A stretch of DNA of 64,000 nt, from contig NC_066371.1 in the NCBI RefSeq assembly GCF_013377495.2, positions 11,303,501 through 11,367,500 of the forward strand. The letters are read 5' to 3'. The position numbers were made by a program, and so were the translations under genes. The notes beneath the pieces are model-generated. The model did no database searches, had not been told where the DNA came from, and worked only from the letters and a program-made list of their open reading frames with translations. This DNA comes from Cygnus atratus (lineage: Eukaryota > Chordata > Aves > Anseriformes > Anatidae). Positions 34,521 to 46,991 of this stretch are shown here, piece by piece (the first letter of the stretch is position 1; the number at the start of each line of letters is the position of its first letter).

Positions 34521-35458
34521 GTATTTCCTACCCTGCATTTTGTTGGTTTTTGCTGTTGTTGAGGGGCTGCCAGTTCTCTCCCAAGCCAAGGCACTACAGT
34601 TCATGGCAGTAAATGTGGGTTATTAGCCAGGCATCTTCTCCTGACATCTGAAACCAGCACAAATAAAAAGTATAACCTCAGATTGTCCTAACAAGAAATC
34701 TCCAAACTGTAAATATGCAACAGCAAGAGAAAGTATTTCTTTGCCAGTGAAACACTTTAACGAGTGGATGGCTCAGCAAATCTTCTAGGCAGCTGCTTTC
34801 CCCTCTGCAGATACTGAGATTTATGGTAGGAAGGGAGGGGGGAAATAAGCAACCCGGGGAGTGCAGTGGGGAGGGGATAAATCATGTGCGCTTGGGTTCC
34901 ACCTCATCCTCTAGTTTGGCTGGTCTGACGCTTTTGCAGCTAACCTTGCCTCAGATCAACCATTAATGGTCCCACTCAATGGAGACCTGGAGCCAGGAGG
35001 GGAAGTAGCTCCAGTGCCAGAAATCACAATTTGGCCAGGACAACAAGGAGCAATCCATCCTTCCAGTCAGGGTAGAGATGACACATACCCAAAGCTTTTA
35101 AATAACAAGTGCTCTTTGAATATTGATGGACTTCTTTGGAGGGAGAGGAACAAAAGATATTCAACAGAGGTTGCAATTCTGAGAAGCTTTTTCATATTCC
35201 TTTCCAATGAATGGGTTCTAAAGCCCATTATGCTTCTGTCCAATGAAATTCTGATGAATACTATTCCCAAAACAAAAATCACAGTACCTGGAGGAATGAG
35301 ATCCAAAGGAAACAATAATCTGGCCTAGTGCTTGTGGACTAGGAGGCAAAACAATAAGCCTAACATGCATTTTCCAGAAGGCCCTTCCTAGTGATCATAA
35401 CCTCCAACAGCAAAGTGGTTTCATAAAACACAGTCCTAAGAAAAGCTTTTAATAACAG
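34521..35458. other. unique non-coding sequence
   Basis: A 120-codon frame at 34966-35328 is open, but its predicted chain has no domain I know. Confidence 0.45.
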
Positions 35459-35517
35459 AAAAAAAAAACGAAAAAAAAAAAACCCACCACCACCACCACC
35501 AACAACAACAACAAAAG
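35459..35517 (+). repeat. compound A-run / (CCA)n / (CAA)n microsatellite
   Basis: Two A-runs separated by CG, then CCACCACCACCACC, then AACAACAACAACAA. Three motifs abut in 60 bp, suggesting stepwise slippage from one A-rich seed. Confidence 0.9.
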
Positions 35518-36059
35518 AACTTTACAGCACATTCTCAACTGATTTACAAGCTTTCTGAGCTGGTACTGGAGCCAGTCTTCCTGTCGTAATGAAATTTTCA
35601 CTCCCCTTGGACCTGAGCTCCTAGCTGGAGGAGAGAGCTCGCATCCTGACTTGCCCATTGGCAGCAATGTATTCAGCTGGGGAATCTGCTGTATCAGTGA
35701 CAGTGTAGAGCAATTCTTGTTCTGACACCATATCATATTTTGAGGTGATGCAATTTAAATCAATAATAGTCATCTTCTGACTTTGAAAAAATAAAAAATA
35801 AAAGCAGAAATAACCCTAAAAACTGTTGCTGTTATCTCACCTTGATGTTGCAAACTGAGCCATTCAGTCTGTTAGCTGCTGGGGAAAAGTTTACCTAATA
35901 TCGTCTCCACGAACACTTTCAGGTTCATTCTTATTTGCTAAGGCTCTGAAGAGGGACCAGCCGGACACAAAGACTCAAAGGAAGCTCCTGAAGGAATGTG
36001 AAGGTCCCGCTGTTGAGGACATACAGATGAAAGCATCAGCAGAATACATAAGACACTTT
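35518..36059. other. unique non-coding sequence
   Basis: Nothing identifiable. Confidence 0.5.
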
Positions 36060-36380
36060 GCACTTTCCTTATTTATCCAAAAAGCTATTTTTGTTTATTA
36101 AAACCTAGTTACTAGCTGCATCTTGCCAATAACCTGGAGTGTTTGCTTGGTTAATTTAAGCAAGCAGAGCTTTGACGAAGTAATTTTACCGTCCTCGGGG
36201 ATCTGCCAGCTTATGCCGGTCTTCACTATTTCAGATGAAATTGAGTTAATTTTCGCTGAAATTGCTTCTTAGCAGACAAACACATTCCCCATCATTGCGA
36301 GCTTATGCCTCTGCAGCTCTATTATTCTTTAATTTACACACCCTGGCAGCAAGGGATTAATGCCTGAGACATACAAAAGG
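36060..36380. promoter_or_regulatory. strong CNE-like block with quasi-palindrome
   Basis: Dense in TATTTTTGTTTATTAAAACC, GGTTAATTTAAGC, GAAGTAATTTTACC, GAGTTAATTTTCGC, TTCTTTAATTTACAC and GGATTAATGCC. It holds the 23-bp quasi-palindrome at 36144-36166. CpGs are retained at several places (TTGACGAAG, ACCGTCCTCGG, GCCGGTC, TTCGCTG), unusual for neutral AT-rich DNA and consistent with selection. Inferred regulatory element. Confidence 0.4.
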
Positions 36381-37483
36381 CTACAGTGTGGAGAGAAGAA
36401 GGGGAGGAGAGAGAGAAAGAGTGGAGCTCTGTGGGGAATAGGTAATGGTGTTTCAGTTTTATAGTCAAAACATTTAAAGTTTGGCATTAACATGGAGTCA
36501 GCTCTTGTCCTTTCACTCTAGAAATTCATCATCTCGAGTCTCAAGGCAGAAAACACCTCAGGCACTCTGACACGGCAGGCCCCTGCAGGATTGCCAGGCT
36601 GGGAGGGCTATCACCAGGATACTGCAGACTGCTCGACATCAGGAGCCCAGTGCTGGAGGCAAAGCTGGTGCGGAGCAGAGCTGAGCAGAAGGCCACGTTT
36701 CGCCTTTGCATCTTCCACTGTGCTTGTGCCTCAAACTGGAGTTCTCCTGGGAAAATGCTGCTGCCAAGGCTCTGGGGATTCCCTCAAATGTTCAGAAACA
36801 AAAATACTGGATTCTCGTGAGCATCCAGACAAAAATATAACTAGTGCCAAAGCATCTGCAAATGGATGGAAAAGGAGGATTCCACTATCTAGCTTTTCCA
36901 AAGAGAATGAGCAGAAGTGCCAAATTTAGCAGTTTCTGTAAACTTTCTAGTGAGCTTTAAGTGTAGCAGCATTTTAAGCCAGTCTTTGTTGATGACTGAG
37001 AAGAACAGCAACTATACTTTTTTTATATTATCACTTCAGTTTTCCTTCCTTAATCAAACAGCTGACTGTTTCCTCTCTTATTGTATACACCTCTAAGTTA
37101 CAAACAGGTAATTGGATAAAATATAGTAATCCTGTATCACGTCGGTATACATGTAGCAATGCTGTAATTCACCATTTAAAATCCTTATCTTCTTTTGAAG
37201 GCCTGCCCTTCCTTCCCATTCTGCAACTACCAGTGCCACATCAGAGCAACTGTGGATTTGCAAAGTCCAGCCCGCTCCACTGCCCAGACATCCTGCATCC
37301 ACACAGACACAGTAATGCTTTCTCCTTGCTTCCCTCTGCAAATGAGAAGCTCACTAACAGCCTTCTTTATTAATCTGCCTACAATTCTTGTTTTCTCCTT
37401 TGCTATGATGCCTGCCAGATCTGGACACCACAAGGGAGTTGCTGATGTGCTGGGCCACTGCATCCTACACTAATTTTTTGTCT

Positions 37484-37484
<1 letters not shown>
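36381..37484. other. non-coding sequence with a short GA tract
   Basis: GA-rich run at 36391-36424, otherwise unique. The 112-codon frame at 36591-36929 is unsupported. Confidence 0.45.

Positions 37485-37521
<37 letters not shown>
37485..37521 (+). repeat. poly(A) run, 37 nt
   Basis: Uninterrupted A-run, preceded by TAATTTTTTGTCTC and followed by GGTCCTGGG. It may be the tail of an unrecognised retroposed sequence on the plus strand. No source gene could be read upstream, and the length may be an assembly approximation. Confidence 0.9.
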
Positions 37522-37523
<2 letters not shown>

Positions 37524-40479
37524 TCCTGGGCTTCAAAACAAGGCGACTGTATGAACTGTATGAAATATGTTCTTGTATATGGAATGTGTATCTTGTGATA
37601 TACAGGAGAACAGACGAGGGTCCCTTCCAGGCAAAAAACTCTTTGTATCTCCAACCTGAAAGATGATCAAGTGAGATATTTTTTGCTGCAGAACATAACA
37701 GGCCTCCCAGCACCCATGGCACACCAGCTTGCCTTTCAGGGATCCCCAGGGATCATTTTGCCCTTCAGTCTGTGCCCCAGATGTTTGTCCTTGAATTCAG
37801 GGGAAACAGGAATACTGATTTTCTCCCTGGTTTGTAGACAACACTAGTCCCTTTCTACCACCAGAATGACTCCTCTTGAGTCTGTCAGACACTAACACAT
37901 TAAAGGCCAGGTTGCATTCATTTGATAACATTCCCTTCTGAGGACTATCTTTGGTGGGGGAGGACAGAATGGAGAAGGTCCTCAGTACAATTCATGTTGA
38001 AGAAAATTTAAGGACTCTGGTTGCCTCCAGAAATAATCTCACCATCTTGCAGGGCTCTGCTGTACAGCTGGAAAATCCCAGCTTTGGGGCAAGTCCTCGC
38101 TGAGCCCAGGAGCAGGTCAGGGTGAGAACAAAGATGATATTACATTACATTAAAGAGACTCATGTGAAACACCTCTGCAGATGGAGCAAGACCAAATCTG
38201 AGAACAAAAGAAACCTTCTCCCCATTCACAGATGAGGGAAGGGAGGAGAAAGCAGAAGGAGAACTTTGACAGAAAAACTTTTCCACTGAGGTGAGCAGTA
38301 AATACTGAAAAGCACAGGGGAAAATTCAGCCACCTGCAGTTGGGGTGTGACTCCTATCAGCTGGTAAAAATTCCCCCTGTTGGAACTGCATACCTATCCC
38401 TTGAAATACAAAAGCTGAGAATCAGCCAAAAAAAGGCATATTCAACTATCTAAAGAGATGTATGATACAGTAGGGCAGGGTGGCACCAGCGACACTCCAA
38501 CAGCGAGGCTGGGTGAGAGCAGTGGCTCAGGCAGGTGTACTTTGTCCTCCTTCTGCCCTCCGAGAGTGACTTCTGCCATTTTCCCAGCAAAGTTATTTCA
38601 GAAACCAACTCCTTTCAGCTCAGCTGACTTTTAGCCTCATGCATTTTTATACACTCTCTGCAAGAATGAGAAGGATATTTACATTTTTTAATAAGCCTGA
38701 CAGTTTGAAAGTAATTGGGGATTTATAATGGGTTTGTTTAGGTTTTTTTGTCCACTTGAATTCCAACTGCTAGTCTTAGGCCTAACAAGCAACATTATCT
38801 CTATGGTGATGAGGGAACCTCAACAGGAGGCCCTGAAGCCAAAGAGGAAAGCACTGGTGTGTTTTGTTTTGTTATGATATTTTTTTCCTTTGAACCTGCA
38901 TTTTCAAGTGAAAGCAGCATAACAAAATTTAAAGCAAGAGCAAAATTCCTCCAGCCATCCAGGGCTCATAACTCTGACTTCTTCCTCCAGTTCTCCCAAG
39001 GGTATGTAAGCCAGTGTCTGATCTCTATCAAGGTGTTTTTCCTTCCTTACAGAGATTTGCATTTCTTTGTTCTATTATGGTTCCAAAATGATCTTAACCC
39101 TGATTTTCTTTTGGGGGGGAATCAGGTGTTTAACGGTAAGGATGGAATTAACCTGCAAAACTACAGGTCTGGGGTCAGACTCCTGCAGCTGAATCTCAAG
39201 GACTCAGTTCTACTTCTTCCTAAACCGAAAAGACAGCTGTACAAGGTGGAAGGGGGAAAGGGAAAGCTGGGAAGGGATCTGATTCAGCTCTGACAGTGGG
39301 GTTTTGGTGAGGATTTCTATCAAAAAATGGAGACTTGTGGCAATGCCTTTGGCTTCCTTGGCATTTCTGATGAACACTACTGAGTACTGATTGGTCCCAG
39401 GCTCTTCTAGAGAAGGGGCTGCTGACATGTTACAGGTGACATGCTCTGACCCCAACTTTCAGACTGCATCCTTTCTATCTCAGTTCCCCACATTTTTAAG
39501 AGAAGGAATTACATTTTCTATCTTCTGCAAGAGTGAGGATATAAATGCAACAGAGAATAGCAGGGCTTAGAGTTGAAAAGGGGGTTAGGAAATGCCCACC
39601 AACACCATCAAAAATAGTGATAATGAAGAAAAAGAACAGGACACTGACACCCCTGGTCAGCAGACATCAGCAAATGGGATCATTTCAGTAGAGGCAAGCA
39701 CCGAGCAGTGGTGCTCTGCAACATACCTGACTTTATTCAGGGAGGAGCCTCTTGGTTCACATCTTCACCTCCCCATGCCTCAGCCCTCCACAGCATGCAG
39801 GTCACACCAGCACATCGCCTCCCATGCCCCGCGTTACTATTCCTGTCTTGGAGCAGCTAAAGCTGTGGAAAGAATGACCTTCATAAGCAAAGTAGGGTGG
39901 AGATGTTGCCTTTTACCAATCCCATTGCTTGCTCTTGACAAGGTGCTTTGGGTTGAAACCTCTGCAAGACATACAGCCAAGGGATAGCTTTGTCCATTGG
40001 TTTCAGGTACGGGACTGTGCAGCCTTATTTCCTTCCCCCATGGACCAAAGAGGGACAGAAGGGACAGTGCCCTTTCCTGGTGTTTCCTAGCTCCCAGGAG
40101 GGGCTTCTTCAGCCTCCCTGCAGCACAGACCTGTAGGATCCATTCCTTGACCTGACACCCAGACCTGGCACCTGTGACAGTGCTACTTGCTCCTCTCTGC
40201 ACCTTCCCAGCAGACGCATCAATTGCATGCAGTATTTACAGCTCCCAGCACCCTGTGAATTTGCCCTCCTATGGCCACTGGCCTGTCCACCTCTGGTTTC
40301 AACCTTGGGTCGAGCCTGTGCAGAATGCAGGCATCTCTGATGTGCAGGGCCAGGGGCAGAGGACAAAATCACCTTCTTCTGAAGCACAGGGCATTGCAGG
40401 CTGCTGCCAGAGGCCATGAAGAGATGGAGTCAGGAGGGTACAACTTAAACACAGATTTGAAAGTGCTTTGTGGATTACT
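37522..40479. other. unique non-coding sequence
   Basis: About 3 kb with no supported gene. The 144-codon frame at 38859-39293 begins in hydrophobic residues, but no family is recognisable. Fragments of T-rich and A-rich text only. Confidence 0.45.
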
Positions 40480-40795
40480 CTGAAAAATGGTGCTGGAGAA
40501 AAGAAGCCGATTGAAAGGGACGATGCAGAGGGCAGCAGGCAGGGAGGGGGCTGCGGGCAGGGAGATGCAGCAAGGGGAGAGCAGAGGCTGCACTCACCTG
40601 CACAGCCCCTGTCCCTCTGGGTGGTGGTGACAAGGGACAGGGAGCCACAGCTTGTGAGACACACGGAGGGAGGGGTGGGGAAGAGATAAAGACAGGGAGA
40701 GGCGATAAAGAGAGATGGGATGGGAATGGGAGAAAGGCAGCAGGAGGGAGAGGGGAAAGTGGGAAATGAATTGAAATGAGTTAGAAAATTCCAGG
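40480..40795 (+). repeat. purine-rich (GA/GGA) low-complexity tract
   Basis: The plus strand is dominated by A and G, most strongly from 40630 to 40795 (e.g. GGGACAGGGAG, GGAGGGAGGGGTGGGGAAGA). This bias suppresses stop codons on the opposite strand and explains the 246-codon antisense frame at 40299-41039. Some parts could form triplex or G-rich structures. Confidence 0.7.
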
Positions 40796-41864
40796 CAGAC
40801 GAGCTTGAGCATTCAGCAGCTGAGATGTGGGGCTTCATTAGTACAGACCGACAGAAGATAGAGACATTAAGGAAGGAAATGTGTGACTCACAGGGGAAAA
40901 TGGGAAAAACAACACACACCATAGCAGCTGCTCCGTTTACTTCAATTAAAGAACAGCTCAAAGGGTATGTTAAGGGGAAAGGAGGGGGAAGCAAACAAAG
41001 GCACAAACAACCAAAAAAAAAGAAAACCACCAAAACCACAAACAGATGAGGTGACTGTTACCCTCAAGCTCCTAAATGAACTGACTCAGGTGTCTGAACA
41101 CAGAGAGTGTCTGCCTCACCCTGTACCTCCAAGTAGCACATTGCAACAGGCTCCAGGGTGGCGGGAGAAGCTGCCAGAGCCTCTCCATCCTCTTGGTGCC
41201 ATCCTATGGCCACCCCAGCCCTCCTGCCTTAGGCTTTGCTGCCAGCATCAGCAGGAGCCAGGCAGCCTCTTGTGGCCACATCATTGGACATCATGCCTGG
41301 CCAGGATGCAAGCACCTTCCTTACCTCCTCCTGTGGTGTATGAGGAGCCAAGGAACTCACTGAGACTGGCTTGGGATGCTTTTCCAGAAAAGAAGGCTAA
41401 CATCAATTCCAGGCAGAGTTTCAGTTATTTCAGCTGCCCAGGATGAACTGGTGGTAATAGCCCTGCACTGGGCTAACAGGAAGATGACTACAGGGATCCC
41501 TGCCTCCCCACATTGCCAACCTGATTTCTCAGAGCTCATCAACACTGAGAAATATTGTAGGCAAAATTTCATGGATACCAGTGAACCCTGTTTTCAGCTT
41601 TCAGCTGATAAATTCTGGAAGTGGAGAACCAAACAGACCTGGAAGAGAAAAAGTGAGACAGAAAGGAAGGGACAGAAGAGACCTCCACTTCTCTAGGTGT
41701 TTCCTCCTTGCAGCTTTCACCAGGACAAAAACTATATTAAGGTTTTATAGAGGAAGAAAGTTTTCTGTCGAGACCCCACTGGCTGCCCTAGATCTCTGTT
41801 TTCTTTACCAATTCCCTCACACAAGAGGTTTATCGCTTTGCTCCAGCTGTGACACTGGCCTGCA
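40796..41864. other. unique non-coding sequence
   Basis: A short A-rich passage around 41000-41045 (AACCAAAAAAAAAGAAAACC). No gene recognised. Confidence 0.5.
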
Positions 41865-41980
41865 AGGGTTAGTTGCTTTGCTTGGTTGACTGAAGCCTCA
41901 AATCTGGAGGCTACTGGGTCAATCCCAACTCACAGCCTTCCTGAGTGATCAACACAGACAACCTCACAGTGTCAGAAAAG
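41865..41980 (+). repeat. possible MIR-like SINE head
   Basis: AAATCTGGAGGCTACTGGGT then CAATCCCAACTCACAGCC resembles the tRNA-derived head ('gactctggagcc...ctgggttcgaatcccggctctgcc'), followed by CCTGAGTGATC and AACCTCACAGTGTCAG where the family has 'tgtgtgacc' and 'aacctctctgtgcctcag'. Very diverged; chance similarity is possible. Confidence 0.38.
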
Positions 41981-43061
41981 GCCTGCTTTCATTTTGGCAG
42001 GGGAAAATCTCTATTCAGAACTTATCCTTCACTCCGTATCTTTGTGGATGCTTCCCAATTCCTGGATACTGCGAATCCGTGACCCTTGGCTGACTCATTC
42101 CCTGTGCCAGCACCGCAGTGGATTTCATGACAAAGTCCCGTGGTCTGGGGATAATTACCTGCCCAAAGTCTCAGATGGAGTGCCCAGATACAAGCAAACT
42201 CCCAAACTCCTGACATTTATCACTCTAAAGAGCAGCCAGCAGAGAAGCGGCCCCTATCAGATAAGCAGTGTCAGTCAAGATTTCAATGTAGTCGGCTGCA
42301 GCTTGAAAAGGACACATCACAGCGTATCTGTAGAAAAAAGCATGGCAAATGTTAAATCTCCACAGTGTGGGAATCAGCACAATGGATCCCATCTCCATAA
42401 GTGATAATGGGAACCCGTAATTCTCTTTTGCGAACTTTAATGCCAAAAAGTTGCCACAGAGAACCACTGAGGACACAAGGGCTTTTTCTTCAAAGCTTCT
42501 GAGATAGGCAGCATTAAACACATTCACTTTGAGCTGGCTGTGTGTTAAGCTTCCTCTCCATCCCTTCATCTCTTCCCAATCAAGCTGTGTCTCAGTCAGC
42601 ACCCAGTTGTTAAATTCTGGATGGATTAAAGAGCATGAGAAAGTGCTTTTTTAAGGAAAACCATGTTTATCCATCACTCATCTGGGTGAGTGTTAAACTT
42701 TAGATCCTCTGCTCCTCTAATGATCGTTGCATGGCAGTGCATTCAGAGTCTTTGCTTTGCACAGTAGTGGCGATGTTTGATCTAAAGACGTCTCTTTGCC
42801 CAAGATTAAATTTGAATTTGGATCACCCTTTGGGGTCTAATTGTGTAGGATTTTGGTGGCAGTGCTGCAAGGCCACAGAGTGTATGTGCAGGAAGCAGAG
42901 GACAGGAATTCCCCCAGTTCCTGACAGAGCCCAGGAGATTTCGATAATATTTTATGTGGAGGAGAAAATGAAATTCAAAGACAGCAAAAATAGCTTTCCT
43001 CGTTCAGTGTTAAAAATGATAAAAGAGGGAGGGTATTCTCTTTAATCAAATTCCTAGAATT
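41981..43061. other. non-coding sequence, partly conserved-looking
   Basis: 42220-42480 is low-complexity-free text with AAATGTTAAATCTCC and CTTTAATGCCAAAA words and could be conserved. No gene supported. Confidence 0.4.
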
Positions 43062-43270
43062 CATGCTGGCTTCCGACTAATGACGACTCAAAAGAAGCAT
43101 TGACCGGTTTCAGACCCCTCCAATGGCGACGTGGGTGGACAGGGATCAGACAGACACTAAGTTCTGCAAAACTGCAACGTTTTGACACCACATTAGGCAT
43201 AATTGCACCTGTCATAGACGTACTGCTGAAAGTCTTCAGTGGCACAGCTAATGGTGGAGGAATTCTTGCA
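43062..43270. other. CpG-retaining segment of unknown nature
   Basis: CpGs recur (TTCCGAC, GACGACTC, GACCGGTTTC, GGCGACGTGG, CAACGTTTTG, AGACGTACTG) in text that is otherwise of ordinary composition, against CpG-poor neighbours. A 73-codon frame on the plus strand (43100-43321) and a 75-codon frame on the minus strand (43054-43281) both cover it. Candidate explanations are an exon, a young insertion that has not lost its CpGs, or an unmethylated element. I recognise no protein. Confidence 0.35.
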
Positions 43271-44225
43271 AAATTCTCCACATGGTTTCTGGGTGCCTCA
43301 GGCCTTCAGAGACCACCTTGACAAGCAGATAAGGTCTTGCTGGGCAGTGGGAGGCTTTGGTCAATCTACAGGTGATGTTGGACTGAACAGTTTGAAGCAT
43401 CCTCTCTTTTCTTGATCCAGAAAAGTCTACTCTTTGCTTTTTTTGAATTGTTACCACTTACAGAGGTATTAATGTAGCAAAAAAATACCTGCCAAGTGAG
43501 ATCCTCTGGTCTGTGACCCCCAGTAAAGGGCAGAAACCTCAACATAGCACCAAAATGCCTGATGACACTGGGCAGTCTGGTAAGACCAGCTATAGCTGAT
43601 TCTCTGCCCTTCTCAACCCTTCAAGTGGCTCCTGGAAAAAAAAAAAAAAAGAAATGTTTCACCCCCAGAAAAGGCATCTCCTCATGAAACCCAAGCACAG
43701 CACTGGTGGTAGCCAAGAAATACCTTCAACAGCAGCCTGGACCAAATTCTTGCCCGCCCAGCAATGCAAAAGTGATGTAAATTTCCCCCAGAAGAGCAGC
43801 TTTCCTCTTCACAAAAGAAAGCTAAACCAGATGAAGGTTAGGTAGAGAGGCCTGTGTCAGAGCAGGGCAGAAAACACGGGGTCTGCCAGTTTCTCCTCAG
43901 CTCCTAGCACATATCCTGGTGCTAATCCTGCCTAGGTGGATTTGGAAAACTCTCTTAGAGATCCTAGACTATGATGGGTACATGCTAGAAGGAATAAGAG
44001 CCAACAAAAAGATATATGAGCATTACATCAGAGCCTACCAACGACGTTGCAGATGGGGCTTATTTTCCTGCCCAGCAGCACTTCCTCTGCTGCCACAATG
44101 CCACAGGCATCCAGCTGCACACACCCTTGGGAGCAGGAAGGTCGGCACCCCGTGCGTAAGGATGCAATCCTTATCCAGGTGAGAATAAACTGAGGGAGAA
44201 GGGATGGAGCACGCCAAATGCAGTG
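43271..44225. other. unique non-coding sequence with a 15-nt A-run
   Basis: A-run at 43636-43650. Nothing else identifiable. Confidence 0.5.
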
Positions 44226-44480
44226 AGCCTTAGATAAACGCTCATTGTCTTCGCCGAGAGCTGTGTTTGAATAAGAAGGGAGAAGTTAAGGGTTTGGCAG
44301 ACTGTATGTAAAACATTGCAGAACGGCTGCTATGTGCATGCAGCTAGTTTCCATGCATAATATATATAGGAGCATACCATATGTTTAAAGCATCAGGCAA
44401 TCGGGCCAATCTTGGATCACGTTATAAAGCTTTCCTACGGTGTTGCATTTGTTCTAAACAGATGCATTTCTCCATCCCCC
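44226..44480. promoter_or_regulatory. conserved-looking block with POU-like sites
   Basis: GCTATGTGCATGCAGC and CCATGCATAATATATATAGG (44352-44370) are octamer/POU-like. CATATGTTTAAAGC and CACGTTATAAAGC follow. CpGs at TTCGCCGAG, GAACGGC, ATCGGGCC and CTACGG are kept. Inferred enhancer. Confidence 0.33.
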
Positions 44481-46960
44481 CACCCCTACCCCCCTCTGCC
44501 TGCCAACACTCAGTTATGAGGAAACCAGGTGTCCTTCTTTAAAAAAAAAGAAATAAATCATTATCCAAAGGAATCCGTCCAGGAAGAAAGTAAATGCCCA
44601 TCTCTGCTATTTTTATTTCAAACAGGAAATATGTTGCCAAACAAATTACCAAACGGACAAACAGGAATCAAAACAAGAAAAAAGGGAGACATGAAAACTC
44701 ATAGGAATTAGGTTCTAAATTCGCAAAGCCAAATGCTAATCACGCCAGTCCTCAAATGTACAGAACAGATGAATTCAAGAACAGAAAGAGCTCCAATGAT
44801 AGCAGATCTGCTCTGGATGAAACATGTCCTGCATCGGTTATGAGAAGGGCTGGATGCTCTTGTCTTTAAAGTGTATGGTTTGATTTGATATTAATTCATC
44901 AGCAGCATCACAGATCTCAGGGGCTCGTCTCTTCTCATTATAGGTGCTTTGCATATGTGGTTGGAAAAGAACCACCACTGCTCTGCCTCATTGCTGCTCC
45001 CTGCTGTCGCTGTGTTACCCAGCTCAGGAGCTCTTGGCAGACCCCTCCACATGTCGGGGGCGGTGCCGGGCGCTGGCCAAGCCCCACAGGTGTCGTGTGC
45101 CCCGCCAGCATCAGTGGCAAAGCCGGCTGGGAGGAGAGCCCAGCATTTCCCAGCACGGGGTGTTGGCAGGGTGAGGATGTGGAAGAAGCCCAAGGCCGAC
45201 CTGCTTTGTGCACATCACCCTCACGTGAGCAAGAGTAGCTCTCTCCTCCTGTAATATTTCAAGAGGCCTTGCCTCCAGCAGCCCCTGGGGGGGACAGCAA
45301 AACCACCTGGCGGGTGAAAGCCAGCAGGATCAACAGCAGAACAGCTGGGAAATGCTCACAGCTGGCTCTCTATCCTTTACATGGAGCTTCTTCCACTCTT
45401 GCGAGCTCTTAAGGCCATGTTTTATATCCTAATTAAACTGAAAGAAAAGAAATTGGATAACAGTCTAAAAGATTTGCAAGCTACATCTATTTCAGAGAAT
45501 GACTCATGTTCCCACTAGTGTAGCTCATCAGGTCCAGCACATGCTCTAATGTGTGGGACTAATAGATTTGTAACAGTGATATCTAATATGAGTCTGTTCC
45601 GGTTACATACTTATCATGGGTCCTCGCAGGCTTTCCATCAAAGCTGCTGAATGAAAGCACTTTTTTATTAAAGAAAGGGAAAAAAAAACCTCTTTGCCCA
45701 TAAATCTCTCAGCACATTAGCCCCCAAAACAATTCACTGAGGCAAGGTCATATTTCCCTTACATTCATTTAGATCCTTGGGAAGTTCAATGAGATGAGAA
45801 GACAAGACAAAACACAAGAGACTCTGTCTTCAGCTGCTATGAATCAGCGTTGCTCCCCATCAGCTGAGAATCCAACCATATATCTAGAGAGAGCTATAGG
45901 AAATATATAACAATTTCTTGGGGTCTGGTAATGATGATCCATACGGTGTCTTATTACTTGAGAAGGAAGGGAGCGACTGCAAGGACAAATGATACTTGGC
46001 AGGTGAGAGCGGGTTTTACAGCCCCGTGGGAAGAACCCCCTTGCTTTCAGAGGGCTTGAGTTCATTCCATAGTGTTGGAGGCCACCACAATTAAGCAGAG
46101 GGGAAAATATTTTGTTGCTGTGTTTTGTTTCCACGCAGTATTTCAGTGGGACAGCTCCTGATGCCAGTCCCTGAAGGGAATAGGATGTGACAACTCAAGC
46201 CACTGAGGAATGAGTTTAAGTGAAATATAGTCATGGTAATGCTGCTCTGCCTCTCAGTTATCTCCTATCCACTGCGCTGAACAGCAGCGAAAGCTGCCAG
46301 CTCTGAACCCTGTACCATGCGCTGTCCCTTTGATACTGCAACTCTCTCCTTCATGTTTACACCCTTCAGATATTTTTAGGCTTTTCCACACACAGAAGTA
46401 TGTGTTGTCATCTCATAGCCTCGTTTAGCGGTTTGAGGCTTCCCACATAAATCATTTTTTCCAAACATCTGATCATTTAGCGATCAGAAGGCAGAAAGGG
46501 TGGTCTGGTTGCTCTTCTTTTAGCTTCCTCCCAGGTCTCATTATCTGGTCACATTGTGGTGGTTGGGACTGAGCATGCGGTTTGTTTTGAGGACAAATTC
46601 AAACCACGTAGGGAAGGGCTGTTCCTTCCCACGGAATAATTTGCCTCCACGGAGGCAGATGATGTTATTTGTAGTAGTATACTATTTCAGACTGATCTCC
46701 AATTTGTCATCTGCTGGCATCTCAAGGACCCTTCATGTACCTTACCCAGAACTGGTGGAAAATAACTTGTCGAAATTGTTAATTTCTGATATAGTTGCAG
46801 GGAAAGGGTGTTCCCTGAAAACATCACACTTCTGGTTTAGGATGACTTATTTTTTGTGGAGGATATTTGATTTTTTTTAATTGTTTTTACAATAAACACT
46901 GATTTTCTCCCCAGAGAAATAAGGTTTTAATCTGCTTCACCTTGAGGCCTTCCAAATCTC
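44481..46960. other. unique non-coding sequence, GC-richer at 45030-45180
   Basis: A CpG- and GC-richer stretch (GTCGGGGGCGGTGCCGGGCG) lies near 45053-45072, too short for a clear island. Frames on both strands there are mutually antisense and unsupported. AT-rich text at 45415-45730. Confidence 0.42.
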
Positions 46961-46991
46961 TTCTTTTTTTTTCTTTTTTTTTTTTTTTTTT
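46961..46991 (-). repeat. poly(T) run (poly(A) on minus strand)
   Basis: TTCTTTTTTTTTC followed by T-runs. Could be the tail of a minus-strand retroposon, but no body is recognised at lower coordinates. Confidence 0.85.

Noticed and set aside
34966..35328. 120-codon plus-strand frame
   Set aside because: No recognisable domain, no splice sites framing it, and the composition matches the surrounding non-coding sequence.
40299..41039. 246-codon minus-strand open frame, the longest in the window
   Set aside because: It lies over a strongly purine-rich plus-strand tract, which removes stop codons on the minus strand. The predicted chain is Pro/Ser/Leu/Phe low complexity with no domain.
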